Source of the DNA: Thermatribacter sp048814795
Lineage (GTDB): Bacteria; Atribacterota; Atribacteria; Atribacterales; Thermatribacteraceae
Assembly: GCA_048814795.1 (NCBI GenBank)
Contig: CP184673.1
Location: forward strand, 1,178,001 to 1,242,000
Reading direction: 5' to 3'
Length of the DNA: 64,000 bases
Shown: one piece after another, positions 43,348 through 52,470 of the stretch
Numbering within the stretch: the first letter of the stretch is position 1
How the letters are laid out: every line of letters begins with the position of its first letter
Made by a program: the position numbers and the translations under genes
Notes under the pieces: generated by a model
What the model saw: the letters and a program-made list of their open reading frames with translations, nothing else
Database searches by the model: none
What the model was told of the DNA's origin: nothing

Positions 43348-44755
43348 ACTTGTCTATGGTTTTATTCCACGAAAAATCGGATTCCATAGCATTTTTGATT
43401 ATAAGGTTCCATAAATCTTTTTTGTGCTGGTAAGTTTCGAAAACTCTCTGTATGGTTTTGAGCAATTCCTCAGTTTTATATTCGTAGAAGTGGAAGCCAG
43501 TGTTAAGCCGTGGGTTAAAAGGGTAATCTACTATGGTGTCAGCAAGTCCTCCCACTTTTCTGGCCACAGGGATACTGCCATAACGCATTGCAATAAGCTG
43601 GCTTATTCCACAGGGTTCAAACCGTGAAGGCATTACAAATATATCCGATGCTCCATAAGCCAAACGAGCCAGTTGCTCATCAAATCGTATTTCTACTCTA
43701 ACGTTAGGGTATTTTTTTTCCACTTCCTTAAGTCCAAGTTCGTAGATTTCTTCTCCTGTTCCCATAAAAAACCAGAAAGCAGGAATCTGAAAGAAAGAAT
43801 CAGGTTGAGCAAGAATTAGTTCTGACCCCTTCTGCCTGACCAGGCGTGCAATCATGGTTAAGAGCGGTTTGTTTTCAGAATCAGTGCTTATTTTTTGACC
43901 GAAGAAATCCTTTAAAAAATGTTTTTTATTTTCCAATTTGCCTTCCAGGCTTTTTGATGAAAATCCTTTCACCAGGCAGGAATCGTTCTGAGGATCGTAT
44001 TCTTCAGTATCGATACCGTTCACGATACCGATGAACCTTTTTTTGCTGGCAAGGGCTCTTATTAGACCGTCCAGTCCTTCTCCGAACTCGGGAGAAGTTA
44101 TTTCTTTAGCATAAGTGGGACTTACAGTAGTGACTATATCTGCAAAGATAAGGCCTGCTTTCAGAAGATTAAGGTTGCCGTAGTATTCGAGGTATTCATG
44201 ACTAAAGAAGTTGTAAGGCAAGTTCAACAGACGGAGCAAATCGCTTTTGCCTATTCCTTGATAAGCAAGGTTATGGATTGTGAAAATCGTTTTCACTGGT
44301 CTGCCCCGGTAGGGAGGCCAGTAAATTTTGATGTAAGCACAAAGTAGAGCGCTTTGCCAGTCATGGCAGTGGATAATGAATTCCTCTTCCTGAGTGCGCA
44401 CCAGATATTCGAAAATGGCCCTGGAGAAAAAGATGAATCGTTCTATATCATCCTGATACCCGTAGATACGTTCGCGATTGAAAAATCTATCATTGCAGAC
44501 AGCAACCAAACTCTGTCGAGGCTCCAGTTTTGCCTCATAAAAACTCGCTTTGACAGTGGCTTCTCCGAACAGGAAATCCACTTCTCTTTCCAACTTCTCT
44601 ACTGAGTAATTGAAAAGGCTTGGATAACCTGGAACAAAGAGGCGGGTTTTTATTCCATGCCTGGGAAGGTATTTAAACAGAGCTCCAACTACGTCACCCA
44701 TTCCCCCAGCTTTAGCGTAGGGATATGCTTCTGGGGAAACCAGAATTACCTCCAT
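43322..44755 (-). CDS. glgA: Glycogen/starch synthase (GT5)
   Basis: A 477-residue glycosyltransferase: KAGGMGDVVGAL (KxGG ADP-glucose motif), HCHDWQSAL, HNLAYQG, VSPTYAKEI, and the C-terminal nucleotide domain with PSRFEPCGISQL and GGLADTI. It elongates alpha-1,4-glucan from ADP-glucose. No other glycogen gene is nearby. It is coupled to the polA-like gene: TAATG shares one base, with GAGGAGG upstream. Confidence 0.93.
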   Translation of the reverse strand: MEVILVSPEAYPYAKAGGMGDVVGALFKYLPRHGIKTRLFVPGYPSLFNYSVEKLEREVDFLFGEATVKASFYEAKLEPRQSLVAVCNDRFFNRERIYGYQDDIERFIFFSRAIFEYLVRTQEEEFIIHCHDWQSALLCAYIKIYWPPYRGRPVKTIFTIHNLAYQGIGKSDLLRLLNLPYNFFSHEYLEYYGNLNLLKAGLIFADIVTTVSPTYAKEITSPEFGEGLDGLIRALASKKRFIGIVNGIDTEEYDPQNDSCLVKGFSSKSLEGKLENKKHFLKDFFGQKISTDSENKPLLTMIARLVRQKGSELILAQPDSFFQIPAFWFFMGTGEEIYELGLKEVEKKYPNVRVEIRFDEQLARLAYGASDIFVMPSRFEPCGISQLIAMRYGSIPVARKVGGLADTIVDYPFNPRLNTGFHFYEYKTEELLKTIQRVFETYQHKKDLWNLIIKNAMESDFSWNKTIDKYVELYCSS

Positions 44756-46614
44756 TATAAGACCTCCTCTGTACTTTCCTCTTTTATGCCGACCTGTACT
44801 TCAAATCTATTTTTTGCTTTTAGCTGGATGGTTTTGCAGATAAATAATTGAGAACCATGCCTTGTCAAGAATTCTGATAGAGTAGGAAGAACTCCTTCCT
44901 GGTAAGGTATTTCTATTGTCTTTGCTCCGATATTTATTCTATCAAAATTGCAGCAAAAAAGAGCCCACAGGAGAGTTCTTTCGAGCTCGTTGGCCATAAT
45001 TGCTGCGAGCTGTTTTTCTGCAATTGCTCTTTCCTCTTTTGGTAAGTATCGTAAACCCAAAAGAGTTTGATAAAGAATCCAGTTCTTCCAGATTTCATGT
45101 CCTCCCTCTTTAATTGTTTGCCTGCTTTTTTTGAGCAATATCGAAGTATCTATAGTAAAGGTGATTTTGGAATTCCATTCAAAGAGAGAAAGTTCTGAAT
45201 GAGTAGAAGGTGGATTTTCCCTTCTTTTGCCAGTATGAAAGAAAAAGAAATTTTCCTTAAGTTTTGGCGATAAGTTTCTTTGCAGGGTTAATTCAACGTT
45301 CTTATAGAATTCGATCAAAGAGGGTTGTGTTTCAAAGTTTTCTTTTGCCTTCTCAAGTATTTCCCAGTAATGATTAAAGGCTGAAGGTTGAGCCAAAAAG
45401 AGTTTGTTATTGATGAGAGATCGGTACTCTTCAGTTAGAGTTGGAAAACTTAAAAACAGAACTATTTCTGCGTTGGGGTATTTAAGAGGTTGTTCTTTCA
45501 ATGATTTTGCAAATTTCTTGGAAAAAGCGAAAATAGAGTTATGTATCATGATTGTTCCGGTCTCTTTTTTGAGTAGCTTTATTAACTCGTCTTCTTCAAG
45601 TTGCAGGCATCCTGATTCTTTTTGAAGTAAGCAGTAAGTGGTTTTTTGATTTTCAGAATTGTCTGTGAAAACAAGGCTTATCGCCTGGGTCAGAGGGAAA
45701 CAGTTGTCGCTTGCATCTGGAATTTCCAAGCGCTCATCTCGCTTTTTAGCTAATCTTTCTATGATTTTATTAAATTCCAGTTTTTGAAGCTTAGCGAAAA
45801 GAGTATCCCAGTTTACACTTTCCCAGTTCCAGGGCTTGGTTAGTTCATCCCAATCGAGGGACAGCTCTCTTTTTATTGTTAGGAGTTGTCGGTTTTCTTC
45901 AATGAGGTTCAGGTTCTCTTGAATGGCTTTCTTCAGCCGAGGTGGCAATGACTCAACATGTTTAATCAGGTTATCCAGGTTGCCAAACTTTTTGATAAGC
46001 TGTAGAGCAGTTTTTTCTCCGACACCGGTTATACCTTTTATATTATCTGATGGGTCACCACATAGAGCTAAATAGTCAACAATTTGTTCTGGAGATATGG
46101 ACCATTCTTGTATAAAGCTCTGTAAGTCTATTTTCCGAAGTTGGGTTACCCCTTTTAAGGGTTTTAGTAAAATAGTGTTTTCGTCGAGCAATTGTAGAAA
46201 GTCAAGATCTGAACTTAGGATAAGAATCAAGAATTTACCGCTAAGTTTTTTCTGGATACTTCCTATGAGGTCGTCAGCTTCATAGCCGGCTTTTTCAATG
46301 ACCTGAAAACCCAGAAGTTTTGTAATTTCTTTTGTATCTTTTATTTGGATTTTCAAGTCTTCAGGAGTTGGAGGGCGTTGTGCTTTGTACTCTTTTTGGA
46401 TGTGGTGGCGGAAAGTTTTTTCAGGATAATCGAAAGCAACCACTATTGAAAAGGGTTTGTAATCCTCTACTACGCGCAGGAGCATGTTGAGGAAGCCGTA
46501 AGTGGCTCCAGTGGGTCTACCTACTGACGTTTGAAAGCGTGGTAGAGCAAAGAAAGCTCTATAAAGAAGCGAATTACCATCAATGAGAATGAATTTCTCT
46601 TTTTTATCAACCAT
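44755..46614 (-). CDS. PolA-locus protein: intact 5'-nuclease (FEN) domain with degenerate, polymerase-less C-terminus
   Basis: A 619-residue protein whose first about 290 residues are a complete PolA-type 5'-nuclease: D12, D62, E112, D114, D115, D136, D138 and D187/D190 metal ligands, and the helix-hairpin-helix GITGVGEKTALQLIKKFG. Residues about 320-470 resemble a worn 3'-5' exonuclease-like domain (IMIHNSIFAF, then FYKNVELTLQRNL, like the family's start of the polymerase thumb). After that I see no polymerase motif A (DYSQIELR), B (R..K..NFG) or C (HDE); the protein is 200-300 residues short. The locus (next to coaE) is that of polA. Start ATG 46614; a longer frame would run through the tRNA. 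It may be an Okazaki-fragment flap nuclease with the polymerase elsewhere. Confidence 0.8.
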   Translation of the reverse strand: MVDKKEKFILIDGNSLLYRAFFALPRFQTSVGRPTGATYGFLNMLLRVVEDYKPFSIVVAFDYPEKTFRHHIQKEYKAQRPPTPEDLKIQIKDTKEITKLLGFQVIEKAGYEADDLIGSIQKKLSGKFLILILSSDLDFLQLLDENTILLKPLKGVTQLRKIDLQSFIQEWSISPEQIVDYLALCGDPSDNIKGITGVGEKTALQLIKKFGNLDNLIKHVESLPPRLKKAIQENLNLIEENRQLLTIKRELSLDWDELTKPWNWESVNWDTLFAKLQKLEFNKIIERLAKKRDERLEIPDASDNCFPLTQAISLVFTDNSENQKTTYCLLQKESGCLQLEEDELIKLLKKETGTIMIHNSIFAFSKKFAKSLKEQPLKYPNAEIVLFLSFPTLTEEYRSLINNKLFLAQPSAFNHYWEILEKAKENFETQPSLIEFYKNVELTLQRNLSPKLKENFFFFHTGKRRENPPSTHSELSLFEWNSKITFTIDTSILLKKSRQTIKEGGHEIWKNWILYQTLLGLRYLPKEERAIAEKQLAAIMANELERTLLWALFCCNFDRINIGAKTIEIPYQEGVLPTLSEFLTRHGSQLFICKTIQLKAKNRFEVQVGIKEESTEEVL

Positions 46615-46615
46615 A

Positions 46616-46643
46616 TTGACAGAGCGTTCCTTTTCTTTATAAT
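46616..46643 (+). promoter_or_regulatory. Consensus promoter of the tRNA-Leu gene
   Basis: TTGACA (46616-46621), 16-nt spacer, TATAAT (46638-46643): both hexamers match consensus. The start would be about 5 nt before the mature tRNA. It overlaps the 5' end of the minus-strand polA-like gene. Confidence 0.85.
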
Positions 46644-46655
46644 TCTTCGTAGAGT

Positions 46656-46743
46656 GCCGAAGTGGCGGAACTGGCAGACGCACTAGACTCAAAATCTAGC
46701 GAGCCTTGCGCTCGTGCGGGTTCGACTCCCGCCTTCGGCACCA
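46656..46743 (+). tRNA. tRNA-Leu (anticodon CAA), CCA encoded
   Basis: An 88-nt class II tRNA. Acceptor GCCGAAG pairs with CTTCGGC, followed by discriminator A and genomic CCA. The anticodon arm CTAGA/TCTAG holds CTCAAAA, giving CAA (reads UUG). A long variable arm (GAGCCTTGCGCTC) and T-arm GCGGG-TTCGACTC-CCGC complete the leucine-type fold. It is head-on to a long minus-strand gene run. Confidence 0.97.
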
Positions 46744-46745
46744 AA

Positions 46746-47564
46746 CTAAGGTTGGTCAATAAAGAAGCTGGCTTGGGTTTTATCTTTGTTTCCTTCAACT
46801 GCAGTTACTCCTTCCGTGCTTATTTCTAATTCTAATGTTTCGGTTGTCGCAACCTGTTCTTCTGAAATTCCTGCTTGCTGAGCAAACAGGAGCGCAAATA
46901 TTTTTTGGCTTTGTTCTGGAGTAATAAGTTCTCTCTTTTTCAAATAAGAAAGCAATTGATAAGTGATGATGTCTTCCGGCTGAGGATTGCTCGATATGTT
47001 TTGAACTGCCCGATTAATGGTAGATTTAAGATAAGGTGAAAAGAGGTTGCTTACCTTTTGGGTTGCCCAATCAAGCACTTGGATTGCGATCAGCAGATTA
47101 TCAAGGTCTTCGCTTTTGCTAAGTAAGATTGCTCGAGGGAGGAACTCCTTCCACAGTTTTTCTGGTTCGGGTGGATTTTGTTCGCTGGATAGAGAAACAA
47201 GATCGACATCCCTTTTGCCCCAGATTCGAGGGGCGTAGGTAATCCATTTTTGGAATGCCTCCCTGTTGTTGGGAAAAGGAACGAGAATAGCAACCCATTC
47301 GTTCAGAGCCCCGGATAGGTCTCCAAGCTGCTCCAGGGTTTTACCCAACCAATAACGTGCTTCCCAAAAATTAGGGTTAAGCTCCAGGGCTTTCTGGTAT
47401 TCTTCTTTAGCTTGTTCGAATTTCTGTTGAGAGAAGAACAGGTATCCGTTTTGATAATGTGTCTTTGCTTCGTCTTGAGCCTGAAGGGGACCAACCACAA
47501 ATAATAAAACCCCTAAGGTAATTAGGGGGAAAATTAAGCAGTTTTTTATTGTTTTTTGTTTCAT
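46746..47564 (-). CDS. Secreted or periplasmic tetratricopeptide-repeat protein of unknown function
   Basis: A 272-residue protein with a signal peptide (basic MKQKTIK, hydrophobic core, LQAQ cleavage-like site near residue 30). Two TPR units follow (AKTHYQNGYLFFSQQKFEQAKEEYQKAL and FWEARYWLGKTLEQLGDLSGALNEW), suggesting protein-protein contacts outside the cytoplasm. The remaining about 150 residues show no motif I recognise. It overlaps dnaE by an ATGA but is unlikely to act in replication. Its stop is 2 nt from the 3' end of the convergent tRNA-Leu gene. Confidence 0.7.
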   Translation of the reverse strand: MKQKTIKNCLIFPLITLGVLLFVVGPLQAQDEAKTHYQNGYLFFSQQKFEQAKEEYQKALELNPNFWEARYWLGKTLEQLGDLSGALNEWVAILVPFPNNREAFQKWITYAPRIWGKRDVDLVSLSSEQNPPEPEKLWKEFLPRAILLSKSEDLDNLLIAIQVLDWATQKVSNLFSPYLKSTINRAVQNISSNPQPEDIITYQLLSYLKKRELITPEQSQKIFALLFAQQAGISEEQVATTETLELEISTEGVTAVEGNKDKTQASFFIDQP

Positions 47565-50500
47565 ATCCCACCTCGATCGGTAATCCAGATTTGATTTTTA
47601 TTCACGACTCCTTCCAGAGCGTTAATTAGCTCCTCGTTCCAGGCAACCCGAAAGCTTTTGCCAAGCTCTATGGACCACTTTTTTTCTCTTCCAGTTAGAT
47701 TCAAAACTACGGGATATTTGCCCGGGAATCTGGATAGGCAGTCTTTTAGGTAGAAAATGGTTCGGCGTATATCTCTTGTAGTTTCCAATTCTATAAAGAT
47801 GCTTGGATAGGATTCTTGAGATAACTCTTCAAGGCTGATCAGTCTTTCTGCAATTATCTTATTCTCATTGTTGTCTGTGGGGTCAATTTTACCCTCGACG
47901 CACAATACATTATTTGTTGAAAAGTTTTCTTGAAATTGATTAACAAGATTTGGAAAAATTATGACCTCAATAGCACCTGATTCGTCTTCCAGGTTTACAA
48001 ATAACATGTCCTTTCCTTTTTTAGTCATTATTTTACGAACGTCAGTAACCACTCCTACCAGGCGCACATTGACTTTGTCGTTTAGGAATTTAGCTTCTTC
48101 AATAGATAGAAAATTAAGGTGTGGGTATTGAGAGAGTATCTTTGATACCGGGTGGTCACTAACATAGAGACCTAAGGTTTCTTTTTCCATCCGCAGGATT
48201 TCCTGATGTTCGAGTTCTCTGGGTTCTTTAAGCAAACGTTCTGGCTCCTCCGCGTCTTGCTGGTTACTCCCAAAGAGAGAAATTTGCCTTTTGGAATCTT
48301 TCTTTTTGCTTTTTGCGTAGTACTTTATAAGTTCTTCGAGTGAATCCAGCAGTTGTGCCCTGTTGGGGTGCAAAGAATCGAAAGCTCCGGCTTTTATTAA
48401 GCTTTCTAAAACTTTTTTGTTGACCACTCTATTATCGACTCTCTGAAGAAAATCAAAAATGCTTTTATATTTTGATTCCTCTCGGTGAGAAAGAATTTCT
48501 TCTACAGCGTTTTCACCAACATTTTTAATAGCTGCAAGACCAAAACGAATCTTTTTTTCGCCTACAACAGTGAAATTAGCCAGACTTTCGTTAATATCAG
48601 GAGGCAAAACTTTTATTCCCAGGTTTTTACATTCCGTTATAAACTTGGCTACTTTATCAGTATCATTGGCTACACTGGTCAAACAGGCGGTAAGGTATTC
48701 CGTGGGATAGTGAGCTTTCAAATAAGCAGTTTGATAGGAAATTAAAGCATAAGCTGCGCTGTGGGACTTGTTGAAACCGTAGCCTGCGAAATACTCAATG
48801 AGATCAAATATTTCTGCGGCTATTTTGGGGTCATAGCCTCTTTTTTGAGCTCCCTCAATGAATTTTTCACGTTGTTCTTTCATAACCTCAGGTTTTTTCT
48901 TACCCATTGCCCGGCGGAGGATGTCAGCTTCCCCCAGAGTAAAGCCGGCCATATGGCTGGCTATTTTCATGACTTGTTCCTGATAAAGGATAACACCATA
49001 AGTTTCTTGCAAGATCTCTTTGAGGTGGGGGTGGGGGTATTCAATTTTAACTTTTCCATGTTTGCGCTGTATAAAATCTTCAACCATCCCACTACCCAGA
49101 GGTCCAGGGCGGTAAAGAGCCAGCAGGGCTATGAGGTCTTCGATACCCTCCGGTTTCAATTTTTTCAAAAGTTCTTTCATGCCCGAGCTTTCAAGCTGGA
49201 ACACTCCAGTGGTCTCTCCTCGAGCTAAGAGTTCTAAGGTTTGGGTATCATCGAGAGGTATATTTTCAAGATCGATTTCTTCCTGTCGTGTTTTCTTAAC
49301 TATGTTCACTGTTCTTTCGATTACGGTAAGGGTTCGCAACCCAAGAAAATCCATTTTGAGAAGACCTAACTCCTGCAGGGAATCCATATCAAATTGAGTT
49401 ACTATTTCCTGACCGTTCATCTTTTGAAGGGGTACATAGTGAGTCAGCGGTTTATCGGAAATGACCACGCCTGCTGCATGGACCGAAGCGTGTCGACATA
49501 GCCCTTCTATTTTAAGGGCAACTTCCAGGAGCTTTCTGGTTTGAGCATTTTCTTCCCAGAGCTTGCGCAATTGAGAATTTTCTTTTAACGCCCTTTCTAA
49601 AGTTACTCCTGGTCCTCCAGGGATCAATTTGGCTATCTTGTCAACGTCTCCGTAGCTCCATCCCAGAGCTCTTCCCACATCCCTAATTGCCTGGCGAGCC
49701 ATCATCCTACCAAAGGTGATGATCTGAGCGACATTGGTACTTCCGTATTTTTCAGCAACATACTTTATGACTTCATCTCTTCGCTCAAAACAAAAGTCTA
49801 TATCTATATCTGGCATGCTGACTCTTTCCGGGTTTAGAAAACGTTCGAACAGGAGACCGTATTTGAGCGGGTCAATATTGGTTATTCCTAAAGTATAAGC
49901 CACAATACTTCCCGCTGCAGAACCTCTACCCGGTCCCACCATGATACCCTTTTTGCGCGCAAAGTTTATGAAGTCCCACACAATCAAAAAATAAGCGGTA
50001 TAACCCATCTCATGTATGATTTTTAGCTCGTACTCTAACTGTTTTTGGGCTACTTCGGGAGGAGGGTCTCCGTATCTTCTTTTAAGACCTTCAAGGCACA
50101 GATGGCGAAGATAACCGTAGAGATCAAATCCTTGAGGAGGTTTGAAATCAGGGAGCAAGGTTTTGCCAAGTTCAAGCTCCAGGTTAGACTCAGTTGCAAT
50201 TAATAAGGTGTTTTCCAGTGCTTCTGGGATTTCTTTAAAGCTTTCTATCATTTCTTCTTTGGTTTTCAGGTAAAACTGCTGGGTAGGGAAGCGTAATCTT
50301 TTGGGATCTTCAAGGGTAGTGGCGGTTTGAATAGCCAGTATAACGTCATGTACTGCAGCGTCTTCTGCTTCCAGATAATGAGCGTCGTTGGTGGCCACCA
50401 GAGGAATCCGGTGTTTTCGACTTATTTCCAGCAGGGCTTGATTAACGGCTTTTTGTTCGGGTATCAAATTTTCCTGTAGCTCAAGAAAGAAGTTACCTTT

Positions 50501-51016
50501 ACCAAAGATTTCTTCGTATTCGAGAGCAATCTGAGTTGCTTTCTGGAGACCTTCAGAAAGTATTGCTCTTGGTATTTCTCCAGCCAGGCAGGCAGACAGA
50601 GCGAAGAGGCCTTTGGAATGCTCTCTAAGTAGCGGCTTATCAACTCGCGGTTTATAGTAAAAACCTTCGAGGTATGCTTTGCTTACCAGTTCGACTAAAT
50701 TTCGGTATCCTTCTTGATTTTTGGCTATGAGCACTAAATGATAGGCCGGTTCGCTTCCTTTAAGAGCTGTTTTTTCAAACCTGCTGCCGGGGGCAACATA
50801 AACTTCGCACCCTATAATGGGTTTAATTCCCCGGGATTTGGCTTTTTTGTAAAACTCGACAGTTCCATACATTACGCCGTGATCAGTGAGAGCCACTGCT
50901 TCCATATCATTTTTTTGGACCTTATCTAACAGATCGTCTATACGGATCGCTCCGTCCAGGAGGCTGTATTCGCTATGAACATGAAGATGCACAAATTTCA
51001 TGTCTTGTTTTTTCAT
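47561..51016 (-). CDS. dnaE: DNA polymerase III subunit alpha
   Basis: A 1151-residue C-family polymerase: PHP domain (HLHVHSEYSLLDGA, histidines and acidic residues kept), palm with PDIDIDFCFERRDEV near residue 400, fingers (GYGFNKSHSAAYALISYQTAYLK), helix-hairpin-helix, and a C-terminal OB fold (VRLVGVVTDVRKIMTKKGKDMLFV). It is the replicative polymerase, DnaE1 type by length. ATG 51016 overlaps the gatB stop (ATGA). No PolC-type exonuclease insert is present. Confidence 0.96.
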   Translation of the reverse strand: MKKQDMKFVHLHVHSEYSLLDGAIRIDDLLDKVQKNDMEAVALTDHGVMYGTVEFYKKAKSRGIKPIIGCEVYVAPGSRFEKTALKGSEPAYHLVLIAKNQEGYRNLVELVSKAYLEGFYYKPRVDKPLLREHSKGLFALSACLAGEIPRAILSEGLQKATQIALEYEEIFGKGNFFLELQENLIPEQKAVNQALLEISRKHRIPLVATNDAHYLEAEDAAVHDVILAIQTATTLEDPKRLRFPTQQFYLKTKEEMIESFKEIPEALENTLLIATESNLELELGKTLLPDFKPPQGFDLYGYLRHLCLEGLKRRYGDPPPEVAQKQLEYELKIIHEMGYTAYFLIVWDFINFARKKGIMVGPGRGSAAGSIVAYTLGITNIDPLKYGLLFERFLNPERVSMPDIDIDFCFERRDEVIKYVAEKYGSTNVAQIITFGRMMARQAIRDVGRALGWSYGDVDKIAKLIPGGPGVTLERALKENSQLRKLWEENAQTRKLLEVALKIEGLCRHASVHAAGVVISDKPLTHYVPLQKMNGQEIVTQFDMDSLQELGLLKMDFLGLRTLTVIERTVNIVKKTRQEEIDLENIPLDDTQTLELLARGETTGVFQLESSGMKELLKKLKPEGIEDLIALLALYRPGPLGSGMVEDFIQRKHGKVKIEYPHPHLKEILQETYGVILYQEQVMKIASHMAGFTLGEADILRRAMGKKKPEVMKEQREKFIEGAQKRGYDPKIAAEIFDLIEYFAGYGFNKSHSAAYALISYQTAYLKAHYPTEYLTACLTSVANDTDKVAKFITECKNLGIKVLPPDINESLANFTVVGEKKIRFGLAAIKNVGENAVEEILSHREESKYKSIFDFLQRVDNRVVNKKVLESLIKAGAFDSLHPNRAQLLDSLEELIKYYAKSKKKDSKRQISLFGSNQQDAEEPERLLKEPRELEHQEILRMEKETLGLYVSDHPVSKILSQYPHLNFLSIEEAKFLNDKVNVRLVGVVTDVRKIMTKKGKDMLFVNLEDESGAIEVIIFPNLVNQFQENFSTNNVLCVEGKIDPTDNNENKIIAERLISLEELSQESYPSIFIELETTRDIRRTIFYLKDCLSRFPGKYPVVLNLTGREKKWSIELGKSFRVAWNEELINALEGVVNKNQIWITDRGGI

Positions 51017-52470
51017 TCCTCTCCGGAAAGTTTTTTAACCAGAATATTTTTGACCATTTCTGGGTCTGCCTGTCCACGTGTTACTTTCATAACCTGCCCT
51101 ATGAGATAATGTAATGCCTTTTCTTTGCCACTCAAATAGTCGGCTACGCTTTGAGGATTCTTTTCTATAATTTCAAAAACTATTTTCTCCAGTTCTTTCT
51201 CGCTGTTTATCATTGAAATACCCTTTTTAGCTATAATTTCCCGGGCTGTTAAGCCACTCTTAAACATTTCTTCAAGAATTTCTTTACCTATATTCGCAGT
51301 TATCTCTTTCTTTTCGATCAGTTTTAAGAGCTCTACAAGCTTCTGGGGTGTTACTTTACTTTTGTCAATGCTCTGGTTCGTTATGTTAAGGTTTTTGCGC
51401 ACTTCTGTTATTATCCAGTTGCAGATGAGTTGCGGTTTGGACATAAGCTTCACACATTCTTCGAAAAAGTCAGCAAGTTCTTTTTCCTGAGTTAGAACTT
51501 CGGCTTCACTTTCTGTAAGTTCATAGTCTACCATTAGTCGTTCTTTTCTTTCTAAGGGTAACTCTGAAAGGTTACTTTTTATTTCCTCAATAAGTTGACT
51601 GTCTATTGTGATGGGCAACAAATCAGGATCGGGAAAGTATCGGTAATCTTCAGCTTCTTCTTTGCCTCGAGCCGAAACTGTGACTTGCTTTGTTTCATCC
51701 CAGTGTCTGGTTTCTTGCTCTATGGTTTGGTTGTTTAGAAGCATTTTTCTTTGCCTTTCTACCTCAAATTTTAAAGCTTTATAAACCGAACGAAATGAAT
51801 TCATATTCTTTACTTCTACTTTGGTGCCCATGCTTCCTTCTTTTAGAGAAACAGAGACATTGGCATCACAGCGCAACGAACCTTCTTCCATGTTTCCGTC
51901 GCTTACTTCGATATAACGTACCAGACGTCGAAGCATGTTCAAGAATTCTCGGGCCTCTTCGGGGGAAGAGAGGTCTGGTTCAGTTACTATCTCTACCAGA
52001 GGGATTCCGCAGCGGTTAAAATCCACTCCCGAAGTAGATGGTGGTAAATCTGGACCTTCATGGATTAGCTTTCCGGCATCTTCCTCAAGATGTACTCTTT
52101 TTATGTTGACCTTTTTGCGCTTGCCCTGAAAAGAAAACTCCATGAAACCATTTTTGCCAATGGGTAGATCATATTGTGAGATTTGATATCCCTTGGGAAG
52201 ATCCGGGTAAAAATAGTTTTTACGGTGGAATACTGCTTGAGGGAGTATTTCACAATTTAAAGCCAAGGCGGTTCTGATGGCTAATTTGAGTGCTTCAGCG
52301 TTAAGAACTGGTAATGAGCCAGGTAAACCTGTACAGACTGGACAAATAAGAGTATTGGGAGCTTTTCCTATATAATCAGTTGCGCACCGACAAAAAAGCT
52401 TGCTTTTGGTTAACAGCTGACAATGTATTTCCAGGCCTATGGTTATGAAAGTTTCGATTTGTTCATTCAT
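51013..52470 (-). CDS. gatB: Aspartyl/glutamyl-tRNA amidotransferase subunit B
   Basis: A 485-residue GatB: GLEIHCQL, zinc cysteines C27, C29, C43 and C46, GMPGSLPVLN-like TGLPGSLPV, EEDAGKLIHEG, EVKNMNSFRSV, and a C-terminal YqeY/tail domain. It binds mischarged Glu-tRNA(Gln) or Asp-tRNA(Asn) and phosphorylates it for amidation. The start is ATG 52470, 7 nt after AAAGGAG; an open extension of 82 codons runs inside gatA without homology. It overlaps gatA by 8 nt. Confidence 0.97.
   Translation of the reverse strand: MNEQIETFITIGLEIHCQLLTKSKLFCRCATDYIGKAPNTLICPVCTGLPGSLPVLNAEALKLAIRTALALNCEILPQAVFHRKNYFYPDLPKGYQISQYDLPIGKNGFMEFSFQGKRKKVNIKRVHLEEDAGKLIHEGPDLPPSTSGVDFNRCGIPLVEIVTEPDLSSPEEAREFLNMLRRLVRYIEVSDGNMEEGSLRCDANVSVSLKEGSMGTKVEVKNMNSFRSVYKALKFEVERQRKMLLNNQTIEQETRHWDETKQVTVSARGKEEAEDYRYFPDPDLLPITIDSQLIEEIKSNLSELPLERKERLMVDYELTESEAEVLTQEKELADFFEECVKLMSKPQLICNWIITEVRKNLNITNQSIDKSKVTPQKLVELLKLIEKKEITANIGKEILEEMFKSGLTAREIIAKKGISMINSEKELEKIVFEIIEKNPQSVADYLSGKEKALHYLIGQVMKVTRGQADPEMVKNILVKKLSGEE

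Noticed and set aside
46615..46692. Longer start for the polA-like gene
   Set aside because: It would translate the antisense of the tRNA-Leu gene; the 5'-nuclease homology starts at ATG 46614.
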